The notes beneath the pieces are model-generated. The model worked only from the letters and a program-made list of their open reading frames with translations. It was not told where the DNA came from and searched no databases. Source: Capillidium heterosporum (taxonomy: Eukaryota; Entomophthoromycota; Entomophthoromycetes; Entomophthorales; Capillidiaceae). Taken from it: a DNA stretch of 64,000 nucleotides. Shown here piece by piece: positions 48,201-60,124 of this stretch. Every line of letters begins with the position of its first letter. Within the stretch, counting starts at the first letter, position 1. The stretch is from NCBI GenBank assembly GCA_016630905.1, contig WBMQ01000007.1, positions 1,302,001 to 1,366,000 on the forward strand, given 5' to 3'. The position numbers and the translations under genes are program-made.

Positions 48201-50031
48201 TGAGGTTGGCAGTTTCAAGAGTAGCTAGAGCGGCATAACTTTCGGATGCGGTAGCTGAAGCAGGTGCCGTCTGTGTCTTGGATACGATGCTCGCCAAATG
48301 GGGCAACGAAGCTTTAAGCAGCTCGGGGTAAAGGTCTTGTTGATGTTAGTACAGTTAATTGGAAAATAGCGGTTACTTGTGCTATCCGAAGAAACCATAG
48401 CCACTGCTCTGACATAGAATTTACGGAAGGTTGGCTTATCCAATTTCAGGCCCTTTTCAATTAGAATTATACTGTCCTTTAAAGTATCCTTAAAGGTAAT
48501 GGGCTCCTCGATGATGGCCTTGAAATGCTCGGTGAAGCTGTCCATCAGCACTTGCAGCGCTTGCTCCTGGTTTTCTTTGGGAATGGTGATAACTATACTT
48601 TTCACGCATTCGTTGGAAACGGTCTTATCACCGTTGCTTAACCGCAGAGCCCCCACCGATTTGAAGAGTAAAACACGATGTTCCCAGGAAGCAATTTTAG
48701 CTAAAAAGCTCAATATTTGAAGTAAACTTTGAAATAATACCTGACATGGCTTTAGTCAGTTTGGTAACTACTTGAATGAGGTCACTGGTGGTTGAGCTCT
48801 TCTTACACAGGGTCTCAAACAACGCCAAACTATCGGCTTTAACTTTGGGGTTAGAGCTTTGATAGCCGGAGAGTATCTGGTCCGTCAACTTGAGTAAGAT
48901 TGGAGAACAGTCAAACTCGAAACTGGAGAATAGGGGGCTCAAGGCTGAGGGATATGAGTAAAAGAAAAAGGGCAAGTGCTTACTTTGTAGTACGAGTTCA
49001 GGAGAACGTAGTATGCTTCTTTCGATAGCACCCTTGAAGAAGGCATCATACTTTTCTTGGGTGACAAATTTGGCAAAGAATGGGCTTAAATTTTCCTTAA
49101 AATAAAAGTTAATGAAAATCTTGAAATTTTGCGTGTACCGTAACGTAGTTTGGTACCACCGTCTTTGATGTCAAAACCTTGGCGACGTAACCCTCGACTA
49201 TAGCTTTCTAATCAAATAAGTTTCATTTAGCATTGCCTAAAATACCTCGTATTTTGAAGGTTCTGTTGATAAATTTAACAGTACTCCAACCATACCAAAG
49301 TCTTTGTATTCGATTAGTCTCTTGGTTAAAGAATCCAAAATAGAATCGATTTTTCCAGCACCCTATTTAAAACGCCATTAGATAGTAAGGTATTTGAAAT
49401 TCTTACCAATTCTTTTAAAGTCTTGACTTCCCGCTTGGTAGCTTTTACCAGCCCCTTACCCGACTCCTCGGGGTTAAGTAAGGAGTCGCTTAAGTTAGCA
49501 GCCACTTTCAACAAAGTCTGTTGGGCATCCTGCGAGTCCAAATTCAAAGCTACCATCTGCTTGTAGATCTCCAAAATCCAGGTAAGGAGGACATACCGAC
49601 CTAAAGGTATGCTTGTGAAACTGACAGTTGCAAAACACAATTAGAACACACTTTACATCAATAAAAAGGCTAACTAACCTGTCAGGCTTATCCTTACAAA
49701 CCTTCAACAAGGAGTTGGCCTTCGTCTCCAAAACCTTGGGCAACTTGGTAACTGAAATTTCTTGAAATTTGCTGACAAGCTTAGCCCAGATTTCTCTGAC
49801 TACTAGACGACTTTGATAATCATAGTACTTGTTCAAGGTTGCAAACAAACTGTTGCAGATGTTGGAGAGTTGCGTCCCTTCTATACTATCCAACTGATCT
49901 ATTTAGCAAAAGGATTGGTGGTTAGTTTATAAAAGACAAAAGCTGGGTTACGTACCTAGCAACTTTTTCAAATAAGCTATACGTCTCTCGAAGCTGTTTG
50001 ATAAAAGTATGGACAGGTCTATGGTATCCAT
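42276..50031 (-). CDS. GCN1: GCN1 translational activator (HEAT-repeat ribosome-binding protein), five apparent +1 frame changes
   Basis: GCN1 binds colliding ribosomes with GCN20 and presents uncharged-tRNA signals to the GCN2 kinase. Exons are 49956-50031, 49679-49898, 49407-49611, 49246-49362, 49139-49207, 48984-49095, 48741-48944, 48377-48700, 46432-48335, 42369-46388 and 42276-42319. Hallmarks of the eEF3-like and RWD-binding HEAT region include 'KRRGAAYGLAGVIKGHGVQL', 'LFEPYVQQIVPLLLICFSD', 'WRTKCGAIELLGSMVYCAP' and 'STDVKKKAAQIVGNM', then 'DRSGAAQGLSEILAGL' and 'WRIRQSSAQLLGDLLFNL'. Exon length is 7295 nt. Removing one extra base at each of five places (near 47666, 47146-47178, 46852-46860, 46168 and 44867) gives exactly 2430 codons, close to the family size. 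At 44867 the two frames meet within a strictly conserved block (PSLA then LIVPIL), so no intron can explain it. The start at 50031 is the first ATG compatible with the exon-2 frame; an upstream ATG at 50158 is out of frame. Confidence 0.9.
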
Positions 50032-51395
50032 AAATAAAACTTGTAAACTTGAAATCTGAGAAAGTGGGATCTTTGCAATTGAAGTTGAAGTCAATTTGAA
50101 ATTGGGACTTGAAAACTTTTATGAGATTTCCAAAAGCTGAGGTTGTTTTTGTAGCCAACTGCGTAAAATTCTAAGTTAGACGTGGACTTTGCCCAAAGCT
50201 TTTAAGGTTGGGTAGTGGGTCACTGTACGCAGCTCCATGTACTATGATATTTGTGGAATTTCCATATTTAGGCTTAGTCCTAACTTCCTTGTCTAAAGGG
50301 ATGGAAATGTAGACCAGTGTTGAAGCCTTAGCTATGTATTTTGTACTTTCACTGTAGCAGGCTTAACTATAGCACTGGTATTTTACTGCTTGGGGAAAAC
50401 TAAACAATGCTCTTATTTATACTAGATCTAGCCACCTTCATTAGAACTGCTATATAAAATGTGATATAGTTGAAATTACAGCTATAGTAGATATATTCAA
50501 ATTACAATGATAAGATAAACTATAAGTTTCCAATGGCTAATCAGCATAGCTACTTGGCATTTAATAGCCGGATCGAAGTGATGTATTTGATTTTAATATT
50601 AGTAAATATACTGCACTTTCGGTAGTATTTACATCAAACTATTTGTAAAAGGTATAGTAATACTGTAAGACCTGAGGCTGCACTCTATTTAGCTTGCAAT
50701 TTAAAGGTAGCAACTCTTCTACTTTGCGCTGTCATAAAGCTTTTATAAGCTTTATAGTGTTACTGATGGTACCTTTTGTTTATCACAGATCTATTAAGAA
50801 TTCAAGTGTTCATTTATGACAGGCATATACTAATAAAGATTATTGTTGTACCTAAGCTAAAGCTGCAGTTTTTCAATTTTATATTGGAATAAAAACATTA
50901 ATCCAAGACAGTTTTTTGGAGCTTGTCTGATATTTACTCTGCATACTTGCCGTTGCTATAATACAATTTAACTTGTGAAAACTTTTATTAAAAATATAAA
51001 GGACATGCAATATATATTATATCCTGCCTAATAAAAAGTATATCTATTTATATCATAATGAAGGTGGAATATATTGTGAAGGACTGTTGATGAGATTGTA
51101 TCTTTCGATTATCTTCCAAGTAATTTGTGTTAATGCCTTGTCCAAAATGATGGAATTTGCTCCAGCTAGCCAATCGTGGAATCCAGCCAAATATTTTCCT
51201 TAAAACTGACATCATCCACAAGTGCAAATCAAATATTTTCACAACTAGCTAAACTTTTACAAGTAGACAAAGTAACCCAACGTATAGCTCTTCACACTAC
51301 CAGCATCAAAGTTTATTTTAGATATATACCATTTCAACCACCAGGGCTTTAAAAACGCATAATACAGCAGTAAACAGCATATTGATAGAGTACCT
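50032..51395. other. Intergenic between divergent GCN1 and PPR genes
   Basis: These 1.36 kb contain both promoters. Two hydrophobic or basic minus-strand frames (51048-51242 and 51257-51451) could be spliced together on paper but no ATG is available. No other feature is seen. Confidence 0.45.
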
Positions 51396-53747
51396 ATGAG
51401 CACATATACGACCTTAAAAGTAAATCTTAAACCGATAGCCAGCAAACTCAACAGTCGCTATATCTACAGGCAAAGCTACAAAGGTATATTGTTCTACATA
51501 AACTGCAATAAGCTCAACTCATTTACAACCAAAAGCTTTAATTTCGACATTTCTGATAAATTGACAACAACAGAAAAAGTTATCGAAACTAACGTGGTAA
51601 TAGATGGGTACCAAAGTATAGTCGATAGTATAGGCTTAGATGATAGCTTAAAAGTATTTCACAGCTGGCTAAAGCTATCGGAAGCTTTGAAGAAGGATCT
51701 ACCGTTCGACCTACTGATGAGTATACTAAAGTGCTTAATAAAGCTAGATGTTAATGCGGAGAGGAGTGAGCAGCTTAGGCAGATCGTAATCTACTATTTG
51801 GAGATAAACTTTTCGACTAATAACAACGAGAACTTGCTTGCGGTATTCGAACTACTGATGAGGCGCAAAGACCTTTACCTAAGTGAGTATTTAGTCAAAT
51901 ATTTGGATCCAACGGTACTGGATAGACTCGAAGTACGAAATTTAGATTATTTACTGAGGGCGTTTATCAAGGAAAAATCGACAAAGGAGATTCTAAAGGC
52001 GTTCGACTTAATTAAAGGCTTCGAGTTGCCGACAAATACCTACATGAGCTTGTTCAAGCACTTTGCAAGTCTGAAGCAAGAAAATATCATAGACACGATC
52101 GATACCCATGTCCAGCTGAATTTTAAAGATGTGCGTACTCAGCATTATTACTCAAGTCTACTGCAAGCATACTCAGAGTTAAATTTAGCCAAATGTGAGA
52201 ATGTCTTGGAGCTTATGAAGGCCGATGGTTTAGAACCCAACCAAGTTGTGATGACCTCAATGATGTTTATATACAACAAGTATAACCTAACCGACAAAGC
52301 ACTGCAGATTTATTTGGATATGCTGGAGAGGAATCTGTTGCCAACTCAAGTCACCTTAAACGTACTGTACAACAAGTTGGATACTGAGTCGGCCATAAGA
52401 GCACACAAATCAGCCATTCAGGACGGCACCGCCACTCAATATACCTACCAGAGCTTGATAAGTTTGTATTTGAAGTGTAATGACGTAGATAAGGCCCTGG
52501 AGGTTGAAAGTAAGTTTATTCCTAATGAGTTGGAAGGAAGTTGGTTCTCAAAGGTCCAGTTCCTAAACTACTACTCTAAAGTTAAGGACTACCAAAAGTT
52601 CTACAACATCTACTTAGCTTTGATTGGTAATTTCAAGCTGTCCGAACTACCCAACTTCGTCTCCAAAGCTCCCATTGAAGGATTCCTCAAGTTCAACAAA
52701 GTTGACATGGCTCTACAGGTTTATGAACTAATACCAAACTACAAGCTAGACACCTATCTTTTGGACCCACTAGTTCGACACTATGTGACAACTAGGCAGT
52801 TCACCAAGGCCAAGAAACAGATAAGTATGATGCGGAGGCAGAACCTAAGCTTCAGCAACCTAACCTATGACACACTAGTACAGCTTTACAATCTAGAGCG
52901 GGATTCCAAAAGCTTGGTCCATCTGATCGATTCCATGGAGCAGGAGCAATTCGTACCCGACACTACCGTCATCAACGGTATACTAAGAGGGTTGGCCTTC
53001 TTTGGTACCTTTGAGCAGTTCAACTATGTCTTTGAGAAGCTGCTCACCAACTTCGATTTGAAGCTCGACATCCATCTCATGAACTGTAAGTTGCGAAGCT
53101 GTCTCTACAATGGCCGATTCAAATCAGCTGAGAAGATTCTGGACTTTTTAGTTACTGAGAGCAAGCAAGATATCCAGTACCTACCCAACAAAGTCACCTT
53201 CAAGCTTCTGATCGAAAGCTGTTACAAGAGTAGAGACCTGGAAAAGTTGGACAACTACCTCAAGTTGGCCAAAGGCTATAACTTGGATTTGGCTAGCTAC
53301 ATCGAAATCCACAGTTTGATTATACGGACCCTGATAGCCACTAACCAACAGCAAAAGGCGCGATTTGAACTGGAGAATTTCAGCGATAAATTCTACACTC
53401 AACACCCGTTAGTTACCTTCTTGATCCGACTGGAATTCTATTTCAAGTTCGAGACGTTGACCAAACTACAACAACTATATATCGAAGCCAAGGAAACTTT
53501 GAGTGCCAAAGAGCTACTAGACCTAGAATTCCAATTCCTATATATCAAAGGACTGTTGCACTTTAAGGCTTACGATGAAGTCCTCATCCACCTCGACAGC
53601 TTGCTAGATGAAGGACATGCCAACTGCTTGAGGAACCGCCACTTCAAATTAATTACCAACGCCTTCAAGTTTATTGAGGATTCGGAGCGTACCTCCAAAT
53701 TAGATACCCTTATCGAAAGGTTCAAAAGTTTTAAAGCTATAGAATGA
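51396..53747 (+). CDS. Mitochondrial pentatricopeptide-repeat-like (PPR) RNA-binding protein
   Basis: PPR proteins bind organellar RNA and steer its processing, stability or translation. A single uninterrupted exon encodes 783 aa, unusual in this intron-rich neighbourhood. Residues 1-50 are rich in Lys/Arg/Ser/Thr/Tyr and lack acids, consistent with a mitochondrial presequence. The body consists of about 35-residue helical hairpins, e.g. 'MKADGLEPNQVVMTSMMFIY' followed by 'DKALQIYLDMLERNLLP', and 'MEQEQFVPDTTVINGILRGL'. The pattern EP(N/D)..(V/T)....+ is typical. Which RNA it serves is unknown; fungal PPR proteins diverge quickly. TPR is the alternative superfamily but the P-centred linker positions fit PPR. 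Confidence 0.75.
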   Translation: MSTYTTLKVNLKPIASKLNSRYIYRQSYKGILFYINCNKLNSFTTKSFNFDISDKLTTTEKVIETNVVIDGYQSIVDSIGLDDSLKVFHSWLKLSEALKKDLPFDLLMSILKCLIKLDVNAERSEQLRQIVIYYLEINFSTNNNENLLAVFELLMRRKDLYLSEYLVKYLDPTVLDRLEVRNLDYLLRAFIKEKSTKEILKAFDLIKGFELPTNTYMSLFKHFASLKQENIIDTIDTHVQLNFKDVRTQHYYSSLLQAYSELNLAKCENVLELMKADGLEPNQVVMTSMMFIYNKYNLTDKALQIYLDMLERNLLPTQVTLNVLYNKLDTESAIRAHKSAIQDGTATQYTYQSLISLYLKCNDVDKALEVESKFIPNELEGSWFSKVQFLNYYSKVKDYQKFYNIYLALIGNFKLSELPNFVSKAPIEGFLKFNKVDMALQVYELIPNYKLDTYLLDPLVRHYVTTRQFTKAKKQISMMRRQNLSFSNLTYDTLVQLYNLERDSKSLVHLIDSMEQEQFVPDTTVINGILRGLAFFGTFEQFNYVFEKLLTNFDLKLDIHLMNCKLRSCLYNGRFKSAEKILDFLVTESKQDIQYLPNKVTFKLLIESCYKSRDLEKLDNYLKLAKGYNLDLASYIEIHSLIIRTLIATNQQQKARFELENFSDKFYTQHPLVTFLIRLEFYFKFETLTKLQQLYIEAKETLSAKELLDLEFQFLYIKGLLHFKAYDEVLIHLDSLLDEGHANCLRNRHFKLITNAFKFIEDSERTSKLDTLIERFKSFKAIE

Positions 53748-53822
53748 TATTTCTTTTAAACTAATAAAAGTACCAAGTATATATTGTTTGTAAATTTCCT
53801 AGTTTTATTTGAACTTATAACA

Positions 53823-55202
53823 TCAAAGTTTGGAGGCCTGTAAAAGGGTTGAATAACACAAGTTGGCCAGAGGGTTGATCTGCTTGAAGGCTAAATGAGC
53901 CTTGGAGTTGGTAGCTTGACCCAGCTTGGTTCGAGCCGCTACACCTTGACAGATAACCGCCAACTAAAACGAAAGTTAGTAGGGGAATATGAATAACAGT
54001 GTTACCCTGAAGAAAGAAAATCCAACCCAAACGTTCCACATAGGGATAGGGTACTGCAAATTATTCAGCTTGCAGTACAGCTTCAAAAGGTTCTCTAAAA
54101 GCAACTTGTCGTTCAAGGGATAGAAGGCTGACATCCCATAATCGGAAAATTGGTTGGGGAGATAGAAGGGCTGTAACAAATTAGCCAAGTCGGTCAAGGG
54201 GTTGCCTAAGGTCGTCAGCTCCCAATCCAAAATCCCCTTCACCTTTATATTGTTGTTTTCAAAAATCTATTCAAAGTAAAATGATGGCTCGTTAGTATAA
54301 GAGCGTATATTAAATAGATGAAAGGATAAGCTTACCAAATTATCCAACTTGAAATCGTTGTGGATGAGTTTGTAGTTGTCGGGGACATTAAAACTTAACA
54401 ATAAGGGCTTAAGCTTATCCCAGTTGTCAAATTTGGGGGCACCGGCCTGCACCTGCAGCTCCATAATCTTGGTTAGGTTGTTGACCTGCCTCGCGTAGAA
54501 GTTTGCTTTAGTAGAACCCATACTTCCCAAGTTGGTCGCATCGATATCGATGTTGTGGAGTTCACTCAAGCTTTCGATGGCTGCTTCCCAGCTTATATTA
54601 AAAAATTAGTATAGGTGGTTTTAATAATAGAATTTACCAAGAATTTCGTTCGATAGGGGATAGGTTTAATAAACGTACATCGGTGAATATACGGCCTTTG
54701 ACGAATTCCATAAGCTGAATAGGTGGTGTTAGCATATGTGTTGAGAGATATTGAAATTACGTAAAAGGGGGCGCCGACAATAGTGCTGTTTTCTTCGTAG
54801 CAGTAGACTTTAGGAACCTTGACCTTGAAGTTCTCCAACTCCTTCAAAACTTTGAATTCCCTGCCGATATTGTGGGCTTTTGAGCTTAATAACTTGCCAT
54901 CCGGCTTCTTACGTAGGACCAACAATTTGCCACTATATTTGGTTAGTACCTGGTGTAGATAAATAAACTTACTTTTCTAACTTTATAAGGTAGGTAGGAT
55001 TGCTCTGGCCCGTCTTGAACTGGTTGATATCGTTGACTTTGGCTTTTATGGAAGTGCTGTTTTGCCCTAAAAGAAACTGGGACAACTTTTCGGCTGAGAT
55101 GGGTTGTCTAAAAAAAGTAAATATGGGCTGGGTTGGTATTGGCTATCGTTACCTAACTTTCTCGAAAGCTTGGCCATCCTCACCTTTCTTCAATTCAGAC
55201 AT
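53823..55202 (-). CDS. APH-fold phosphotransferase, ACAD10/11 N-terminal type
   Basis: These proteins resemble aminoglycoside and choline kinases, and in animals are fused to acyl-CoA dehydrogenases that handle 4-hydroxy acids. Seven exons (55153-55202, 54973-55107, 54761-54932, 54638-54714, 54336-54591, 54006-54266, 53823-53963) join to 363 aa. Motifs are 'LLVLRKKPDGKLLSSKAH' (nucleotide-binding Lys region), 'YLMEFVKGRIFTD', the catalytic loop 'YKLIHNDFKLDNLIF' and the metal-binding 'VKGILDWELTTLGNPLTDL'. There is no dehydrogenase domain, so this is a stand-alone kinase-like protein, as is common in fungi. An actual substrate, perhaps a hydroxyacyl-CoA, is inferred only from the family. No frame problem is seen. 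Confidence 0.86.
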
Positions 55203-56148
55203 AGTAGTTGATAGTTGAGCTTGAGTATCGGTTTTCAAGCCTTTATGTCAAGAAATGATGGGGATTTTGTAGGTGGGATGGAAACATCATCCAAATCACA
55301 TGGACCTGCAATTGATTGAAAGTTAGAAATTCCCAAAGAATCGGGTAAAGTTCAAGGAATTGAGTTGGGCAAATAGAACAAGTCTTTGATCAGCTTTATT
55401 TTGGACCTTAGAGTGCATACAGTTTAGTGTGTAGAACTAGGAGCTTTGTTGGGTAGCAATATAGGTTTTTAACGATATTTAAAGTGAGATTCTCTAAAAT
55501 GTATACTTGTAGGTGAAGTTTTAGAGCAGGAGAATAGGTATTGCATATCCAAGTTATAGGATAGAGCACTACACTGTATGGAGCTAAGCTTCAGCAATAG
55601 GTATTTTTGTACTATATACTGCAAGATTTACTTCTGAATTTCATATATACAAATAAACTATTCCATAGTTATTTAAGCAAGCTTACTTGTATATGCATAA
55701 TCGACTTTTATTAAATGATAGCTATCTTAATAGAAATGCTGTTAACAGGTTTGGTAAATAAATTACTACTGCTGTTCAAATTTACTATACTCTTTTATCA
55801 ATAGATTTATAACAAAGAGTTATATGTATTCGAACAGCAGTAGCAAAAGTTTCAAAAAGCAGTAGCGTTCTTAAATTATAGAATACAACATACAAAGTAC
55901 TATAAACTTTACTTAGTAAAATTTGCCTAGATGACACTAACTAAAATAAACTCTGTTCATATTAGATGATGGATTAACAGCAAAATTTGCTTTGCAAATT
56001 TAGTTGATTTCAACGAATCAAAGTCTAAGATAGTTGAACTTTTGTATTTCTATGACTGATTACGAATTATACGTAACCTTTCTTGAACTAACGTTTAGTC
56101 TGCTACTGCTATCACCTACCTCCAACTTCTACATCCTTAATTCTCAAC
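55203..56148. other. Intergenic between divergent phosphotransferase and kinase genes
   Basis: This is AT-rich sequence of 0.95 kb. It must contain both promoters. No repeat or RNA is recognised. Confidence 0.5.
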
Positions 56149-57727
56149 ATGGCAGTTGACGATAAAGTTTATAGTTACTCCGAGCCCATCTATTCTAGCA
56201 AAACAAACACCCCGGTGAACTCAGTTGTTCGCCCAGCTCCATCTGGTCAACCCAACGACTCAAATTCCAACTCCATAAGCGTTCAAGCCAATCCTCAAGG
56301 TAGTTCATTTCGCCAACCCGCACCACCATCTCAGCCCAACACTCAAAGTTATTTATCTTTCCAATCTGTACAATCACCCCAATTTAACAATTCAAGTTAC
56401 AATTTTAACACAAACCCTCAAACCTACTTACCTGTCTCTCAAAATAGTGAATCTAACGAGTCTAATGCAGATGTAAGCTTTTTAAATCTAGCATACTTAT
56501 ATATCTTTTCAGGAGATTTCTATAAATTATAAGCAGATTAAATTTTTAGGAAGGTAAGGTTTTGTTTAATATAAATCTAACAATCTAGTGGTGCTTTTGG
56601 AAAAGTCTACCAGTGCTCCAGCCTTGCTGACTCTGGCGGTTCAGCTTTCGTTATAAAGCTTGTATCTAAGGATCGCCTAAAGAAACTTCACTATGAAGCT
56701 AAATTTGATCGTGAAGTAAATATCCTTAAAGAAATAAAGCATGTAAGTTAATTTTATTTAATAGCTCTAAAATTCTATAGCCTTTTATTGTAGAACTTGC
56801 TGACTACAAAACCAGTCCTGACTACCACGGTCTCATCTTTAAATTGTAAGTTGATGTTATGAATTTTTCTAATTTCTTAGGGCACCCTTTGGAGACCTCC
56901 TCCAATATATGAAACCAAGCTATGGAGCGATAAAGAACACCGAGCTCATAGCTGTCTGTTACCAGATTTTAAGTGCTATCACGGTGAGTATATATATTCT
57001 AAACTATACTAATAGTAGTTAGCATTTGCATGGTCACGAAATTGTCCATAGAGATATTAAACCCGAAAACGTTTTAGTTCTTTCCAAAGATCCATTAACG
57101 GTCTACCTGTCTGATTTTGGGTTTGCCCGCCACTACAATCGGTCTGGACCTCTTAACTCATATGTCGGCACTAAATTTTATAGTATAGTTAGCTTTTGAA
57201 CTATAACTAATCCGGCTTTATAGATGCACCAGAAATCTATACACGTAGCCCTGATAAAGCCTATACCGAGAAGTGTGACATCTATTCCTTTGGTATGCTC
57301 CTCTACCATTGTGCAACTGGCGAGCTACCTTATTGTAGGTTTTTTACTACCTATATAACTAACATTTTTAGATTTAGCGGAGAAAGTCACCCCTCGTCTT
57401 TTGAATGATGCATTTCAAGAAGATTCCTTTGTTGCCCTTACCAACCCCAGTAATTTCCTTATCGTATATACATGGCTAATATTTTATAGTCAAGAACTTT
57501 ATCAGGTGGTGTTTAGTTTACAATGCTAATGAACGCCCAACTGCCTACAAATTGTCCCTGCACAGTATTTTCGTAAGGTTTAAATTCAGTAGCAGTTATT
57601 AATATGTATTTAGAAAGATTTTCATGAAGAAGTTAAAAAGTGCAAGGAGATCGAAGCGGACCTTGGAAAGCAACTTGCATGTGTCAACTATGGAGATTTT
57701 GACACCTCCGATAACGACAAAAACTAA
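56149..57727 (+). CDS. Serine/threonine protein kinase with polar N-terminal tail
   Basis: Ten exons (56149-56472, 56513-56553, 56589-56742, 56781-56845, 56881-56983, 57023-57182, 57224-57334, 57372-57449, 57490-57572, 57614-57727) join to 410 aa. About 108 residues rich in Ser, Asn, Gln and Pro precede the kinase domain. The domain has a glycine loop ('[12 protein letters not shown]' after splicing), an ATP-binding Lys in '[13 protein letters not shown]', '[14 protein letters not shown]', the catalytic loop '[14 protein letters not shown]', 'DFGFAR' instead of the usual DFGLA, '[20 protein letters not shown]' and a final Arg motif '[13 protein letters not shown]'. All catalytic residues are present, so it should be active. 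It does not match a named yeast kinase that I can recognise; the DFGF and the CDIYSFG block hint at an Aurora/CAMK-like or fungal-specific group. The intron acceptor at 56780 is fixed by the H-PF-I-V motif. Confidence 0.86.
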
Positions 57728-60124
57728 GACACCCCTGCAACTCTTGGGTGACTATCTCCAGTACCATTTTAGTTCAGGTTTTTAGTTTTTATTTCAATTG
57801 TATTTTCTGCTCTTTATCCTAGCATCCCCATAATTATTGCAAAAGTATAGCTCATTAAACAAAGTGTATCCCTCTAATTTCTATTTACATTATCATATAG
57901 ATTCTTATTCTATGCGTCTAGCATACACTTCATTATCTATTTCTTTGATCCTAAAAACTTTCCTTTATCTCAAATACGCTGTTCCTAAACCAAAGGTGTT
58001 CATAAAATTTTATTTTTTATCTTTTCTTCCTCTACACTATTATATTTTGAACTATCTAATTGTAATGTACATGGAGTAAATAAGTGTATATTCGTTTATT
58101 ATATAGTAAGATTCTGAACTATGTAAGGCATTTATATCATACACAGTTTATTAAAAAGACAAGTATTATAGTATACTTTATTTAAATGTAGCTTATTGAA
58201 GATTTCGAACTACAACACACTATATTTAGATAATAGCTAGGCTAAACCCACATGTTATTTTAATTAATACAAAAGAATATGTATGTGAACTATATGCTTG
58301 AAATTGAACTAATTGGATTTTATCAATTCTATAGTAGTTTGATAGTTCAAATTAAGGCCAAATTGCTAGATATCTTTTGCATACATATATGGGATATATT
58401 TAACAAGCTCAATATTTTTAAACTTAATCTCGAATTGCACATTGTTATACTCAAAGCTTAATATAAAAGAGGGTAGAATCCAATGTTAAATTTAAAGTGA
58501 GCTTGAAAGTGATAGGGCATGTTAGTTCATTAAAAACCAGTCTAGTTATATATGTAAAATTGAAAATTTTGGAATCAGTGTATAGCTTAAGAGTAATATC
58601 ATTTTTATTATATCTTCATATATGATAAATGGTATTTTCTTATAGCATAAATATACTATAATAATACTATACCATATCATTTGTTTATATAGCGAACTCT
58701 TTTCCTAATATACCTTTATATAAACCTTAAATCTGATACAAAATCAACATCCTTGTAGTGATATGTTGGCTCAACTTTTCGAATAGAATAATATAATTAA
58801 CTGCATACTCTGGAATTCACAATTCTCTCCAACTACCCTAACTCTAGAGTTGGTGACTTATCTGTCAATATAGTACTTAGCCAATTCAAAGTACATGATA
58901 AATACAATCTAATCGGCTTGCTGCAGTAATCAGACAGCTTATAGATACTAATGTAGCTACCTACTATCACTTGTACTACGGATTTAACACCGTTGAAGTG
59001 GTGGAAGCTTATGAAGCTTTCAAAATCTCCATTGAATTCCCTTCCAAAGTAAAACTGGAGCTGAAAGCTAAAGTTGCCGGTTTGACTTGGAACGATTCAG
59101 ATTAAACTAAAGTGGGACTTTTAATAGATGTAATATCTCTCCAAAATGCTAATGAAATATCAAAAAGTCACCATTCATCTACGACACCACCCATGTAAAG
59201 TTCAAACTGATATTTGGACTTCAACCTTAACTGCAGTAATAGCTGAAGCAGCTATGTATAAAACCATAGCTCCAAATGGTATGGCTAATAGCATCCAGCC
59301 GAAAATGTAATAAACTCTAAATATTTATGGGCCATTAACCACTATATATTCTACACCATCTTTACTATAGTATATTGACAATATATAGGTGGTCCTTCAA
59401 CTTCCAAGTGAGTCGCCTTAAGAACTTGAGCCTAGATCTAGACTTCTCTGAAAGTAACCTGGTATCTCAGCTCATGCTAGTTATCGACTTAATAATCCTA
59501 ATTTAGACCCCAGTAGATGTTTAAATATAGTTAGTAGCCCTAGTGGCTGTTCTCAAGCCATTTGTATTTTAGAAAGCCTTCGGCAATAGCTTGATACCTT
59601 TGAAGGAAAGGGTATTATTTTAAATCTGTACATATCTACAACGATATTTCAAGCTGTTCAACTTGCCATCAGAAGAAATTATAGGCAGTCATATCCTAGT
59701 ATATTAATGTACCACATTTAAAATATGATAGTTGAAGTTTAACTTTTACTATTGTTTCTAATTCTTAAGTTGACAGTAAGCTAAACTAGATCTTTGGCTA
59801 CATTTTAAATACAATAAGAATCATACTTATATACTACAATCCATAGTATACCAAGTGTATTTGGAAATTAAACTAGATAGAAAGTGTCTTAGTCAGTGTG
59901 TATGTGGAGTATAGAGCAATAAAGTGATGGTTTACTGCTGATATGTTGAATTCGGTGAAGACTGCAAAATTAGTTACATCAATTTTATATATGATGTACA
60001 CATATATTGCCGTATAGCTGCATTATAGCAACTTTATAGATATGTTGTAGATAAAAATTTACTGGTATGCACATATAAAACAAAAAGTAAAAGCAGCAGG
60101 TTTATTGATAGCAGTATAAGAGAA
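57728..60124. other. Long AT-rich intergenic region with possible decayed coding pieces
   Basis: These 2.4 kb hold no intact gene. Positions 57837-58079 and 58279-58461 are chance hydrophobic frames in AT-rich DNA. The part from about 58900 to 59510 has fragments that look like former coding sequence and is listed separately. Confidence 0.45.
58905..59510 (+). pseudogene. Possible decayed protein gene (unidentified, perhaps LRR/F-box-like)
   Basis: Three plus-strand open stretches follow one another with stops and frame changes between them. They include 'VEVVEAYEAFKISIEFPSK' ending near 59105, 'TLTAVIAEAAMYKTIAPNG' near 59220-59290 and 'SRLKNLSLDLDFSESNL' near 59400-59460. Composition is less AT-rich than the flanks. 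The last piece resembles a leucine-rich unit of the F-box protein at 36953-38264. There is no start codon or complete reading frame. It could equally be chance, so confidence is low. Confidence 0.25.

Noticed and set aside
51048-51451. Two minus-strand frames that can be spliced into a hydrophobic, basic protein
   Set aside because: No in-frame ATG exists, and the first overlaps the start of the PPR gene on the other strand.
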